Made by a program: the position numbers and the translations under genes. Under the pieces are notes generated by a model. The model was not told the DNA's origin and searched no databases. It worked only from the letters and a program-made list of their open reading frames with translations. DNA of 29,472 bases from a virus. Of the stretch, positions 13,443 through 20,158 are shown piece by piece. The DNA lies in the IMG/VR virus record IMGVR_UViG_3300032770_000513, positions 1-29,472 of that record, one strand, 5' to 3'. How positions within the stretch are numbered: position 1 is the stretch's first letter; every line of letters begins with the position of its first letter.

Positions 13443-13598
13443 TCAGCCCGCCTTGATCACCCGAATCGGCACCAGGCTGTGGCGTTCCTGGGCATCGCTC
13501 TGGGCTCGGAGCCTGACTGCAAGCGCCTGAGCCTGTTCCAGCGTCAGCCCCGTCTGGACCACCCGCTGCTCGTGCACCCACCACGTCACGGTGTACAT
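13443..13598 (-). CDS. Small conserved-looking protein
   Basis: 51 residues from the ATG at 13598, just after a GGGGGGA; the longer frame from 13712 lies inside the DHH gene. The pattern of a beta hairpin (YTVTWWVHEQRVVQTG), a helix (LEQAQALAVRLRAQ) and a final strand matches many short phage proteins of unknown role. It overlaps the end of the DHH gene by 13 bp and is probably coupled to it. Confidence 0.62.
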   Translation of the reverse strand: MYTVTWWVHEQRVVQTGLTLEQAQALAVRLRAQSDAQERHSLVPIRVIKAG

Positions 13599-14446
13599 GG
13601 CGCATTCCCCCCACTGGGAGCCACAAAGCCCGCTGCATGCTTGTGCCCTCCTCCACCATAGGCCTGGGCAATAACGCTGACATCGACATCGCCAGTACTG
13701 CGGAGACTCCACTGCCGCTGGTCATCGTTGCGGTCAAAGTACAGGGCCACGAAGGCAGCATCGACCGAGGGCAGGAGCGATTCACACAGCCATTCCCCCA
13801 GCTCCGACAGCAGACAAGTGGCATTGACCACCACACAGGGCTGTCCAGCCAGCATGCCATAGTGCCACCGGGCCCCTTGAGCCGCCACCAGCCCATCCAC
13901 ATAGCGGGCAATAGCACTCCCTTCCATCTTCAGCCGCTCCAGCTCCGTCATGGCCTTCCGCCAGACGGGGAAGGTCCGAGGGAGGCTCCACAGGGCCAGG
14001 CTGACTTCCCGGCTCTTGTGCAACTGCCATTTCCAGAGGTCTCGATCCCGGAGGTACTTGTAGAACAGGGGCATCGTCTGCTCCAGGTCAGCCGCTCCAG
14101 TGTGCCGATGCAGGTACTTCCAGACCAGGGTGGCTCCGCATTCGTGCTGGTCGAACACCACCTCCAGCCCCGCTCGCTGGGGAAGTCCTGCAAGAGCGGC
14201 TTCTGCGGTGGCATGATGGTCCAGCACTGTCAGGCTGGCATGGGTCTCAGCCAGCGTCAGGGTGGTGTCCAGGTCGTAGCTGAAGTCGAACAGGAGCACC
14301 CCATGGCTGGCAGGGATAGCCGGTGGAGGCTGGCCATACTGCACGGGGAGATAGGTGCAATCAGCGTCCCCCCACTTCAGCCAGTAGGCCAGAGCCGCTC
14401 CAAAGCCGTCAGGGCAATTGGCATGGTACAATATGGTACGACGCAT
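13586..14446 (-). CDS. DHH/DHHA1 family phosphoesterase
   Basis: 286 residues. The N-terminal DHH domain shows HANCPDG (8-14), a DFSY motif with Asp54, and Asp76-His77-His78 (LDHH), the two-metal catalytic set. The C-terminal DHHA1 domain ends in GGGGHKHAAGF (about residues 263-273), the substrate-binding glycine motif. This matches NrnA/oligoribonuclease-type enzymes that cut short RNAs, cyclic-dinucleotide products or pAp (3'-phosphoadenosine 5'-phosphate). In the phage it could recycle nucleotides or remove nucleotide signals used in host defence. It lies 11 bp after the VRR-NUC gene and close to a PAPS-reductase-like gene, whose product class would be pAp. Confidence 0.88.
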   Translation of the reverse strand: MRRTILYHANCPDGFGAALAYWLKWGDADCTYLPVQYGQPPPAIPASHGVLLFDFSYDLDTTLTLAETHASLTVLDHHATAEAALAGLPQRAGLEVVFDQHECGATLVWKYLHRHTGAADLEQTMPLFYKYLRDRDLWKWQLHKSREVSLALWSLPRTFPVWRKAMTELERLKMEGSAIARYVDGLVAAQGARWHYGMLAGQPCVVVNATCLLSELGEWLCESLLPSVDAAFVALYFDRNDDQRQWSLRSTGDVDVSVIAQAYGGGGHKHAAGFVAPSGGNAPCTP

Positions 14447-14457
14447 ACAGGACCTTT

Positions 14458-14814
14458 CTAGCGATGGGACAGGATGGTAGTAATGTCAGCGAGCTGTGAT
14501 GGATACCACAGGTAGCTCTCCACGGTCTCCACATGCCCCAGCATCTCCAGCCACCTGGCCTGAGCTGCGGTGGGCTTTCTGGAACCAACCTTGAGTTCTG
14601 TTAGGACCAGCCTGTGCCCATTGCAGCAGGCCAAATCCGGCCATCCTTCTTCACTGCGCTGAGAGTTGTAGGGATGGTAGGTCAGCCAGCCATGCTGGTG
14701 CGCAATGCTCCGTACCTGCGCCAGGAAGGCTGCTTCCCGGAGTACGCCCTGGGACGCTGGAGCAGGCAGCTGGCGAGAGCAGTAGACAGCGTATTCAGCC
14801 TCGGTCCAGTGCAT
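14458..14814 (-). CDS. VRR-NUC family nuclease
   Basis: 118 residues. A PD-(D/E)xK core is visible: Glu-Gly-Trp-Pro-Asp (56-60), then after a beta hairpin Glu73-x-Lys75 (TELK), followed by a helix with Gln85 and Trp88 as in VRR-NUC domains. Stand-alone phage VRR-NUC proteins are structure-selective DNA nucleases thought to act in recombination or DNA processing. AAGGAG lies 10 nt before the ATG. The AT-rich stretch shared with 6028 lies immediately upstream (14836-14847). Confidence 0.85.
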   Translation of the reverse strand: MHWTEAEYAVYCSRQLPAPASQGVLREAAFLAQVRSIAHQHGWLTYHPYNSQRSEEGWPDLACCNGHRLVLTELKVGSRKPTAAQARWLEMLGHVETVESYLWYPSQLADITTILSHR

Positions 14815-14958
14815 GGGATCTGTTCTCCTTTACCTTATATATATGCAGCAGGAGAGCCTATGCTCCCCATGCCTCCAGGAACGCACGAATGAAGAGCGCT
14901 GCTACTTGCGGTACGAGGCTATTGCCATAGCCGCACAATCGTCCCACGCGAGCGTGGT

Positions 14959-15882
14959 TTATGTATCGCACAGGCCATACTTGCTTTCGCACGCACTGGG
15001 CTGGAGCACAAACATGAGTCGTCTCCCGCCGTGCGCCGTGTGTGCCCACTGCACAACATCGTCAATCCAATTGATCGGAGATCCTGGAACCATCGGTGCG
15101 AAGAAGGTGCGGCCAACTCGCTGCTCCCATGCACGCACTTTGTCAATTATGGCAGGGAATCGTGTCGCCCAATTGAGGATATCTGCTTTATTACTATTGA
15201 TACACGGTGCACACCCAACGCGATTAAACCCTAATGTATACAGTGGGTTAATAGGCTCTCCAGCTTGCCGGAGTACGGCAAACACTTCAGGTTTTGTCCA
15301 GCATCGGACTGGATAGTGCAACAGACAGTTGAAATAGGTATCCCACGTACTGTCTGGTGTATTGGCGCGCACAGCGAACTCATCGCACCGCACACCGATA
15401 TAGCGTTCATAGGCGACATGCTTGGATGTAAGCATCGTGTCTATCCACCGTTTTTGTGGGAGCAGTTTCAGATGCCTGGTACAAAACTGGGCTTTACGGG
15501 AGGGAAATCGGTTCTGAATATACGCCAGCGTGTCGAACGTGAGGGGATCAGTCTCCTGAAACTTCTGCCTGCGGTCCCGTGTCCCCCCTGGTCGTGTCCC
15601 TCGACTGCCCATGTCCTGAATTTGAGCGGACACCGTGACCACGGGAAAGATTGTGCGGGAGTACTCCGCGATAAATTCGGTAGTCATCGGATGCTCATTG
15701 CCACCGGCATCGGAATTGAGAAGGATAATCTCTTCAGCGGGGAACCTCTGCCGTACCCACCATGCGCATGCCTGGCTATCCGCCCCTCCTGAAAAGCTGA
15801 CAAGGCGCAGTACTGTGCTGCTCGTTTCCGCCCGAGCAATTTTGTCTCTCGCATCACTATCCTCGTTAGTCGTCTGGAGCAT
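14959..15882 (-). CDS. PAPS reductase/DndC-like PP-loop protein
   Basis: 307 residues. The PP-loop SFSGGADS (29-36) marks the ATP-pyrophosphatase superfamily. QFCTRHLK (132-139), Gly-Val-Arg-x-Asp-Glu near 163-168 and Cys224-x2-Cys227 match the PAPS reductase/DndC-like branch, which moves sulfur via activated sulfate or adenylation. Phage members occur widely; a metabolic, tRNA/DNA-modification or counter-defence role is possible. Codon and word use differ from neighbours (fewer CCTGG words), suggesting transfer. AGGAG is 10 nt before the start. The DHH gene two genes downstream could use pAp, the by-product of true PAPS reduction. Confidence 0.85.
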   Translation of the reverse strand: MLQTTNEDSDARDKIARAETSSTVLRLVSFSGGADSQACAWWVRQRFPAEEIILLNSDAGGNEHPMTTEFIAEYSRTIFPVVTVSAQIQDMGSRGTRPGGTRDRRQKFQETDPLTFDTLAYIQNRFPSRKAQFCTRHLKLLPQKRWIDTMLTSKHVAYERYIGVRCDEFAVRANTPDSTWDTYFNCLLHYPVRCWTKPEVFAVLRQAGEPINPLYTLGFNRVGCAPCINSNKADILNWATRFPAIIDKVRAWEQRVGRTFFAPMVPGSPINWIDDVVQWAHTAHGGRRLMFVLQPSACESKYGLCDT

Positions 15883-15982
15883 ACAATCCGTTCTCCTGTT
15901 GTCCGGCAGAGCGAAATGGTGGCCAGAGCTGTGCCAGCCAGTGGCAGATGAAGGCGTCGTTGAAGTAGCGACGAATGCTCAT
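15866..15982 (-). CDS. Candidate 38-residue leader protein
   Basis: 38 codons beginning close to a candidate promoter start and overlapping the next gene's start by 17 bp. The peptide is mixed hydrophobic and charged (MSIRRYFNDAF start) with no membrane helix. There is no ribosome binding site, so it would need leaderless or very short-leader initiation. It may only be the untranslated leader of the PAPS-reductase-like gene. Confidence 0.3.
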   Translation of the reverse strand: MSIRRYFNDAFICHWLAQLWPPFRSAGQQENGLYAPDD

Positions 15983-15988
15983 GCCAGA

Positions 15989-16017
15989 AGTATACTACAC
16001 TTACGCTAGCATTGCCA
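15989..16017 (-). promoter_or_regulatory. Candidate leftward promoter with shared operator motif
   Basis: TGGCAA (16017-16012), a 17-bp spacer and TATACT (15994-15989) on the minus strand. The -35 is weak, but ACTACACTTAC (plus strand, 15994-16004) sits at the same place relative to the -10 as in the promoters at 12328 and 16888 and is identical to the motif at 5439-5429. Confidence 0.5.
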
Positions 16018-16080
16018 GAGCCGGATGCAGCCCGGAGCTGTCCCCCCGGTATGTGCCCTGGGAGCTGGAGCAGTATGGTC

Positions 16081-16214
16081 CCTTCCTGGGGCATGGAGGC
16101 CAGCAGGGGGTTGTCTGGTTATGGCAACCGACCTCCGTACCAAGTTGTCCCCCGATCTTTAACCTCGGGACCAACGCATGCTTTTTCTCTGGAGAGATGG
16201 TTGCCGCTTTTTCT
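16081..16214. other. Outer part of structured element, copy 2
   Basis: No gene. GGCAACC (16123-16129) pairs with GGTTGCC (16199-16205) and encloses a hairpin with CCCGA (16151-16155)/TCGGG (16165-16169), extended by GTTG (16144-16147)/CAAC (16172-16175). The box 16081-16103 matches the reverse complement of 9842-9864 at 20 of 23 positions, at nearly the same distance from the core hairpin as in copy 1. Confidence 0.55.
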
Positions 16215-16345
16215 CCGGAGCCGATACACCCCACGCAGCATCGGAGCAGTCGCGGTCAAGGGTGAGGCGTAGCGTAGCGAAGCCGAATTCACGTAGCCCT
16301 TGACCGCATAGACTGCGGAGATGCTATGCTCCCGTATCGGTCCGG
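16215..16345 (-). ncRNA. Structured element, copy 2 (core hairpin)
   Basis: CCGATAC (16221-16227) pairs with GTATCGG (16334-16340); AGCATC (16237-16242) with GATGCT (16320-16325); GCAGTC (16246-16251) with GACTGC (16311-16316); and the 11-bp GCGGTCAAGGG (16252-16262) with CCCTTGACCGC (16297-16307), with an ATA bulge (16308-16310). CCGGA (16215-16219) and TCCGG (16341-16345) extend it. Relative to copy 1, five base pairs changed on both sides and still pair. Its outer arm lies in the last codons of the gene at 16324, whose TAG falls in the internal loop. Sense strand assigned by analogy with copy 1. Confidence 0.75.
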
Positions 16346-16632
16346 GGAAACAGCGAGAAGGGGCAGTGCCTCCAGGGTGCAGCGTAGGTTGCAGTCCCAT
16401 CAGTGCAGAACTCCATCGCTGCGACACACAGCCCATCCTGGTGCCATTGCAGCATGAGGGTCCTGTGTGGGGTCGTGCAGAGGGTCATGACGCTGTCGTA
16501 CTGCTGGGCATCTCGGCTGAGACGCCTGCCATAGCGGTCTAAGAAGGCCTCACAGCCTGCTAGGGCTCCTGGCAGTACCGGCGGGTCTGCACTGCGGACA
16601 AGCTGGGTGAGACTGGCTGCAAGGCTGGTCAT
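16324..16632 (-). CDS. Small protein, unknown function
   Basis: 102 residues, mixed helix and strand, with four Cys but no zinc spacing. It is coupled to the upstream gene by an ATGA overlap. Its final codons form part of the outer helix of the structured element, so the element may have set the present C-terminus. Not recognised. Confidence 0.65.
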   Translation of the reverse strand: MTSLAASLTQLVRSADPPVLPGALAGCEAFLDRYGRRLSRDAQQYDSVMTLCTTPHRTLMLQWHQDGLCVAAMEFCTDGTATYAAPWRHCPFSLFPRTDTGA

Positions 16633-16853
16633 AGCGGTGCTCCTCGCTGGTGGGGTGGAGTGGCATGGCTGAGCTGTCCCAGCAGGATGCCCAGCAGGGC
16701 CCAGAACTGCCGGGCTTCAGGGGTGCTGAAGCTGAGGCTCATGCCCTGCCTGGTGCAGGTGTACTGGTCGATCTCGGCCGTATAGGCAATGTGGCCTGCA
16801 AGCGTATGTGTCTCCGGGTCAATCCAGCATTCCAGGCGGTCTGGTGTGTGCAT
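16629..16853 (-). CDS. Small protein, unknown function
   Basis: 74 residues, first gene after a near-consensus promoter (16916-16888). The N-terminal 45 residues look beta-rich with a Cys at 9 and 33; the rest is a hydrophobic helix (about 50-64) that could be amphipathic or membrane-associated. The ATG lies about 30 nt from the predicted transcript start. Function unknown; its place beside an HTH gene suggests an immediate-early role. Confidence 0.65.
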   Translation of the reverse strand: MHTPDRLECWIDPETHTLAGHIAYTAEIDQYTCTRQGMSLSFSTPEARQFWALLGILLGQLSHATPPHQRGAPL

Positions 16854-16866
16854 CGGTCTTACCCTG

Positions 16867-16875
16867 TGCTATACT
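16867..16875 (+). promoter_or_regulatory. Candidate extended -10 promoter for the HTH gene
   Basis: TGCTATACT (16867-16875) is a TGn-extended -10 box without a good -35, placed 44 bp before the GTG of the HTH gene and facing the leftward promoter at 16888-16916, as at 5383-5460. Confidence 0.4.
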
Positions 16876-16887
16876 CGGCTGTGGATA

Positions 16888-16916
16888 ACTATACACTATC
16901 TGTAGCAGAGGTGCAA
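16888..16916 (-). promoter_or_regulatory. Leftward promoter with shared operator motif
   Basis: TTGCAC (16916-16911), a 17-bp spacer and TATAGT (16893-16888) on the minus strand. TATACACTATC (plus strand, 16890-16900), a variant of the operator motif, overlaps the -10. The -35 overlaps the ribosome binding site of the divergent HTH gene. Confidence 0.7.
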
Positions 16917-16918
16917 TC

Positions 16919-17200
16919 GTGGAAGATGTCATTGGCTATATTAACCGATTGCGGACAGGATGCGTGGTGTATCGAGGCACCAAGAGCCTCAGGCAGATGG
17001 CAGCAGAGATGGAGGTGGGAGAACGGATGCTCGCTCGGTTCCTCCGTGGAGGGTATCTCGGCTTAGGTCACTTAGCTCGTATTGAGGTGTGGCTGGAACG
17101 GTATGGAGTCATGCCTGCAACTCATACGGAAAGTACTGAGACTGGTACGAAAAGTGTTCCACTAGGGAAAAATATGAGTACGAGTTCTGAAGGGCTGTAA
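16919..17200 (+). CDS. Small HTH DNA-binding protein (Cro-like)
   Basis: 93 residues from GTG 16919, with AGAGG (16907-16911) at 7 nt. Residues 23-43 (SLRQMAAEMEVGERMLARFLRG) read as a classical helix-turn-helix with Ala-Ala, Val and Leu in the expected core places; helices follow to residue 64 and a polar Thr/Ser-rich tail completes the protein. Its divergent position from a promoter with the shared operator makes it a candidate Cro-type regulator of the phage. A terminator follows directly. A small-terminase role is a weaker alternative. Confidence 0.75.
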   Translation: MEDVIGYINRLRTGCVVYRGTKSLRQMAAEMEVGERMLARFLRGGYLGLGHLARIEVWLERYGVMPATHTESTETGTKSVPLGKNMSTSSEGL

Positions 17201-17228
17201 CTTGCTGTATTGCAAGGAGTTATTTTTT
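17201..17228 (+). terminator. Rho-independent terminator after the HTH gene
   Basis: CTTGC (17201-17205), a 6-nt loop and GCAAG (17212-17216) followed by GAGTTATTTTTT. It begins immediately after the stop codon and isolates the HTH gene from the next promoter. Confidence 0.6.
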
Positions 17229-17230
17229 GC

Positions 17231-17258
17231 TTGACAAATGGAAAAATCGTGCTACACT
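17231..17258 (+). promoter_or_regulatory. Promoter of the repressor-like and packaging genes
   Basis: TTGACA (17231-17236), a 16-bp spacer and TACACT (17253-17258) in an AT-rich island. The -10 lies inside GCTACACTTAA (17251-17261), a copy of the operator motif. It reads into the 350-nt leader before the gene at 17619 and may be the main promoter for the structural operon. Confidence 0.65.
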
Positions 17259-17264
17259 TAACGC

Positions 17265-17618
17265 GCAGCGCCAGGGGGGGGGTAAAGGGGCAGCGAGGCA
17301 GCAGGCTGGAGGAGGAGGGTCTGGGGGTCTGGAGCAGGAGGAGGGGTCCTGGGGGGTAAAGGAGGGTCTGGGAACCAGAAGGGGGTATGCAGTCCAGTAG
17401 CTGGAGTATGGGGTTAGCCGGAGTCTACGTCGTGTTGGTCTGCTGAAGGCGAGGAAAGACGCTGGATGCATGGGGAGTAAAATGAACGTTTGTGCCCCCC
17501 TCTCAAGCAAACTGGGCGTTTTCTTGAGGATCTACGGAGGGAGGGACTGTGGTTGAAGGAGATCTGTGGGGGTTAAGGGGGTTTAGGGGTTTAAGGGGGA
17601 GTGCAGAGGGGGGATACA
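17265..17618 (+). other. Long G-rich leader with a hairpin
   Basis: About 350 nt without a convincing gene. 17274-17282 is a run of nine G and many further G4-G6 runs follow on the plus strand, allowing quadruplexes or an R-loop. A hairpin with CTCAAGCAAAC (17502-17512) and GTTTTCTTGAG (17518-17528), one mismatch and a 5-nt loop, may be an operator or attenuator. Frames of 19 codons at 17387 and 24 codons at 17483 could be leader peptides. Confidence 0.5.
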
Positions 17619-18494
17619 GTGCAGCAGGCAGGGGTACCCGGTGGAGACCGGCTGCAGCGGAGGATCACAGCGCAAGCACCGTTGCGTCTGGCGATGCAGC
17701 GCAAGCAGGACGCTCTGGGCTGGACGTTGCGGCAAGTGGCACAGCACCTTGGGCTGAGCTTCTGGAGCGTGAGCAGGTTCGACAGGCGGGAAGGGGGCTT
17801 AGGGCTGCGGTCACGGCTGCGGTTGCAGGAGTGGCTCGGGGAGAGCATCGAGGGCTCTGAGCGAAGCGCCTGGGTGCATGTGCGTAGTGCTGCGCCGCTG
17901 GATACAGCGACAGGGCAGAAGCTGCTCGATGTTGCAGGACGGCTGCAGGGTTCTACCGGGGTGGATATGCCTGTGCGGCGGGCATTGGGACTGCGGGAGG
18001 CGGGTATGGAGGCAATGGCTGGGGCCTTCCGGGCTGAGTTGGGGCTCACGGAGGATGATGCTCTGGACCCGCTGCGGATTGCTGTCGATGGCGTTGAGGT
18101 GGTGGAGGAGGCTGTGGGCTCGGGGGTCTGGGCGCTTATGGCTGTGCCGATCGATGCGGAGCACTGGGTGGTGGTACGGAATGCGGAGTATCGCTACCTG
18201 TACGGAGCAAAGCAGGCGTTTCTTGAAGAACTGTGGCATATTCTGTTGTGTCATAAGCTGCGGCGGGTGGTGAAGAGTGCTCCAGGGGTCTATAGCCGTG
18301 ATTTTGGTCAACAGGCTGACTTCGAGGTATGGTATCTGGCCTTAGCAACGCTGCTCCCAGCAGGGCGAGTGATGGACACTGCAGGAGAGATCGCTCTAGC
18401 CAAGCACTATGGGGTCACTCCGCCTCAGGTGGTGGAACGGCGGCAATGTCTGGAGGTCTGGCCCGTGGTGGGGAGGAAGGTGCGGCTGTGCTGA
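17619..18494 (+). CDS. HTH protein with degenerate ImmA/IrrE-like domain
   Basis: 291 residues from GTG 17619 (GAGGGGGG at 6-7 nt; GTG 17601 is an alternative). Residues 24-51 form an XRE-type helix-turn-helix (TLRQVAQHLGLSFWSVSRF). Residues about 165-255 look like ImmA/IrrE: the place of HExxH reads EELWH (203-207), so the first zinc-ligand His is Glu, and the distal Glu ligand region reads QQAD. The peptidase is therefore probably inactive, as in several phage repressors with ImmA-like domains. It overlaps the terminase start by 7 bp in the slot where a small terminase subunit often lies. It is either the phage repressor or a DNA-recognition partner of packaging. Confidence 0.75.
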   Translation: MQQAGVPGGDRLQRRITAQAPLRLAMQRKQDALGWTLRQVAQHLGLSFWSVSRFDRREGGLGLRSRLRLQEWLGESIEGSERSAWVHVRSAAPLDTATGQKLLDVAGRLQGSTGVDMPVRRALGLREAGMEAMAGAFRAELGLTEDDALDPLRIAVDGVEVVEEAVGSGVWALMAVPIDAEHWVVVRNAEYRYLYGAKQAFLEELWHILLCHKLRRVVKSAPGVYSRDFGQQADFEVWYLALATLLPAGRVMDTAGEIALAKHYGVTPPQVVERRQCLEVWPVVGRKVRLC

Positions 18495-20158
18495 GACCTG
18501 TAAGGCGTGCTGAGCGGAGAGCCCAGCTGTGGGATATCCAGGAGGTGGCGAAGCTGATGCCGGTCTGCCTGGTGCCCAGCTGTGAGCAGGAGGGCACTCG
18601 CCACTTGCTGCCGCATCAGGCAGAGATTGCGGAGTACATGCTGTGTGGGGAGGAGAACTACGTCTACTGGCAGGGGGGTGTAGGCTCGGCCAAGACGCTG
18701 CTGGTAGCGGCGGTGGTGGTCCACATGAGCCTGCATATTCCTGGTATCCAGGCCATTTGCTTCAGGAAGGACTTTGGTCTCAATCATGAGACATTGTTCG
18801 GGGCGGTGAGAATGGCCGTGGATGCGGCCTACGAGCAGGGCATGCTGGGGGCTCTGACGGCGAAGGCCTATATCGCCTGTTGGACGGTCAAGATCGCTGG
18901 AGGGCATACCATCTGCCACCTGCCCAATGGCTCGGTCATTCGGGCGGGAGAGACCAAGAACTGGTCTCGCTACATGGGGCCGACCTATGACGTGATTGCG
19001 GTCTCGGATGCGATGGAGAACCACGACTTTGGCGAGATATTCCATGGCACAGGGGTGGTGGGAGGCCTGCAATCCCGGCTCCGTGGCCAGCGCAGTGCCT
19101 TCTGTCGCATGGCGGATGGGTCCATACGGGATATGCGGCGGTTTCTTATTGAGACCAACCCTCCGCCTCGGGTGAATGAGCTGCATGAAATCTTTGGTCG
19201 AGAGCCTGGAGTGCGGGTGTTAGCGTATACTGAGCCTCGGAATATCACCTACCGTCATATCCAGACGACTTCGGTGCAGAATACCCACAATCCGCCCTCC
19301 TATCTGGCTGAAATCTCCAGCCAGCACCCTAATCGAGACGACATTCGCCGTATTCTGGAGGGCCGGACAGTTCCGTACTACGGAGGTGTTCGCGTCATTG
19401 AAAGCTTTCACGCTGAAGTCCATGTGGATCGCTTTACGGTCGATGACGCCTTGCCGCTGTTTGTGGGCATTGACCCAGGCTATCAGCATCCAGCGGTGGT
19501 GATCTCCCAGATCCGCCGGTGTGCCTATGGGGAGGAGCACTGGATTACCCTGAGCGAGATCAGCAACCTGTTCAATGTGACCACCTGGGAGCTGGCGGAG
19601 CTGGCCAATGGCGATAGTATGGGGATCTTGCGGCATTTAGGGCTGTACTATCCAGCCCATTTCGATTATACGTTATACCAGCAGGTGAAAGCCCGACAGC
19701 AGCCAGGCTCCAGTGTCCTCCAGGGCCATTTTCAGCAGGTGCATTTCTGTATCGACAGGGCTGGCAATAGCACCTCGCGGCTGAACAAGGACCGCCAGGG
19801 TGATGCGGGGGTGCTGGCCCGAGACTTTGGTATTGTGACTCGGAGTCGAGCCAATCTGCGGCTGCAAGTCACCCTCGATAAGGTCCGTGAGCTGCACAAG
19901 GAGCTGTGTGCGTGTGCAGTACCACGGCGGATGGTGGACCAGAAGTGCCAGCTGCTGATTGATGCCTACAGCGGGGGCTATCGCTTTAAAAAGCGCCGGG
20001 ATGGCTCGCATTCCGAGGAACCTGTAGGGGACCACCTGTACGAGGACATTGCCGATGCAGACCGCTATGCCCTGTGCAACTTCTTCTGGCGCAAGAACGC
20101 TCCAATAGTCACCTACAACGGCATTACGCTGCGTGAGGATGCCTGGGAGACCTGGTAG
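18488..20158 (+). CDS. terL: Terminase large subunit
   Basis: 556 residues from GTG 18488, with GGAGGAAGG 7 nt upstream and a GTGCTGA overlap with the preceding stop; the longer frame from 18329 would lie inside that gene. Walker A is GGVGSAKT (63-70). A Walker B-like strand ends in VSDAME (near 170), differing from the usual DEA order. The RNase H-like nuclease begins with FVGIDPG (near residue 328), giving its first catalytic Asp. It drives ATP-dependent packaging of phage DNA and cuts it. No separate small subunit is recognisable. Its stop overlaps the portal start by one base. Confidence 0.9.
   Translation: MLRPVRRAERRAQLWDIQEVAKLMPVCLVPSCEQEGTRHLLPHQAEIAEYMLCGEENYVYWQGGVGSAKTLLVAAVVVHMSLHIPGIQAICFRKDFGLNHETLFGAVRMAVDAAYEQGMLGALTAKAYIACWTVKIAGGHTICHLPNGSVIRAGETKNWSRYMGPTYDVIAVSDAMENHDFGEIFHGTGVVGGLQSRLRGQRSAFCRMADGSIRDMRRFLIETNPPPRVNELHEIFGREPGVRVLAYTEPRNITYRHIQTTSVQNTHNPPSYLAEISSQHPNRDDIRRILEGRTVPYYGGVRVIESFHAEVHVDRFTVDDALPLFVGIDPGYQHPAVVISQIRRCAYGEEHWITLSEISNLFNVTTWELAELANGDSMGILRHLGLYYPAHFDYTLYQQVKARQQPGSSVLQGHFQQVHFCIDRAGNSTSRLNKDRQGDAGVLARDFGIVTRSRANLRLQVTLDKVRELHKELCACAVPRRMVDQKCQLLIDAYSGGYRFKKRRDGSHSEEPVGDHLYEDIADADRYALCNFFWRKNAPIVTYNGITLREDAWETW

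Noticed and set aside
17265-17500. Minus-strand frame of 96 codons over the G-rich leader
   Set aside because: Pro/Ser-rich product of a C-rich strand without start signals; antisense to a promoter-driven leader.
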